Shown here piece after piece: positions 54,818-64,000 of a stretch of DNA of 64,000 nt. The number at the start of each line of letters is the position of its first letter. Position 1 is the first letter of the stretch. Location: positions 62,001 to 126,000 of the forward strand of contig NW_019774514.1 in the NCBI RefSeq assembly GCF_001039355.2, in the 5' to 3' direction. The notes under the pieces are model-generated. The model ran no database searches, was not told the DNA's origin, and saw nothing but the letters and a program-made list of their open reading frames with translations. The DNA is from Lingula anatina. Taxonomy: Eukaryota; Brachiopoda; Lingulata; Lingulida; Lingulidae. The translations under genes were made by a program, and so were the position numbers.

Positions 54818-64000
<9,183 letters not shown>

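Overview
This is AT-rich, intron-rich animal nuclear DNA. Genes have GT-AG introns of about 0.1 to 3 kb, and transposon remnants and microsatellites are dense. The gene set (PHF21A, NUP50, a FAM187-type immunoglobulin protein, a tetraspanin, an animal-type fatty-acid synthase) fits a highly heterozygous invertebrate. A marine lophotrochozoan such as a mollusc is my guess from general character, not from a diagnostic sequence.

Layout. (1) 1-7191, minus: N-terminal part of a PHF21A/BHC80-like chromatin reader, ending inside its PHD finger at the window edge. (2) 7.2-14.3 kb: a probable shared promoter, then a transposon graveyard. It holds a Ty3/gypsy relic interrupted by a deleted Tc1 element, an unidentified transposon-protein relic and a tRNA-derived SINE. 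(3) 14.5-18.3 kb, plus: complete NUP50. (4) 20.7-26.9 kb, minus: a 14-exon gene for a secreted/membrane FAM187-like two-Ig protein, assembled here exon by exon with consistent phases (524 aa). (5) 26.9-27.4 kb: promoter interval with a perfect CRE. (6) 30.6-46.7 kb, plus: a tetraspanin. (7) 50.6-64.0 kb, minus: the C-terminal two thirds of a fatty-acid-synthase-like megasynthase (end of the acyltransferase, DH, pseudo-methyltransferase, ER, KR, ACP) that stops directly after the ACP with no thioesterase.

The second half is not a simple linear locus. Four single N bases (31251, 35951, 45159, 54817) separate blocks that repeat each other in an interleaved order. Exons 2-5 of the tetraspanin occur at 33.6-35.4 kb and again at 38.3-41.8 kb. 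Exons 6-8 occur at 42.3-43.7 kb and again at 45.4-46.7 kb. The last eight synthase exons occur at 50.6-54.7 kb and again at 55.6-59.1 kb. The simplest reading is one tetraspanin and one synthase gene, with two divergent haplotypes (A: up to 31250, 35952-45158 and 54818 onward; B: 31252-35950 and 45160-54816) placed end to end by the assembler. Comparing the blocks shows haplotype-specific transposon insertions with visible empty sites. It also shows a tetraspanin whose allelic amino-acid differences all lie in the large extracellular loop.

The genes look like unrelated housekeeping and surface functions in ordinary animal gene order, head-to-head or tail-to-tail: PHF21A/NUP50 diverge, NUP50/FAM187-like converge, FAM187-like/tetraspanin diverge, tetraspanin/synthase converge. 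No operon-like system is apparent.
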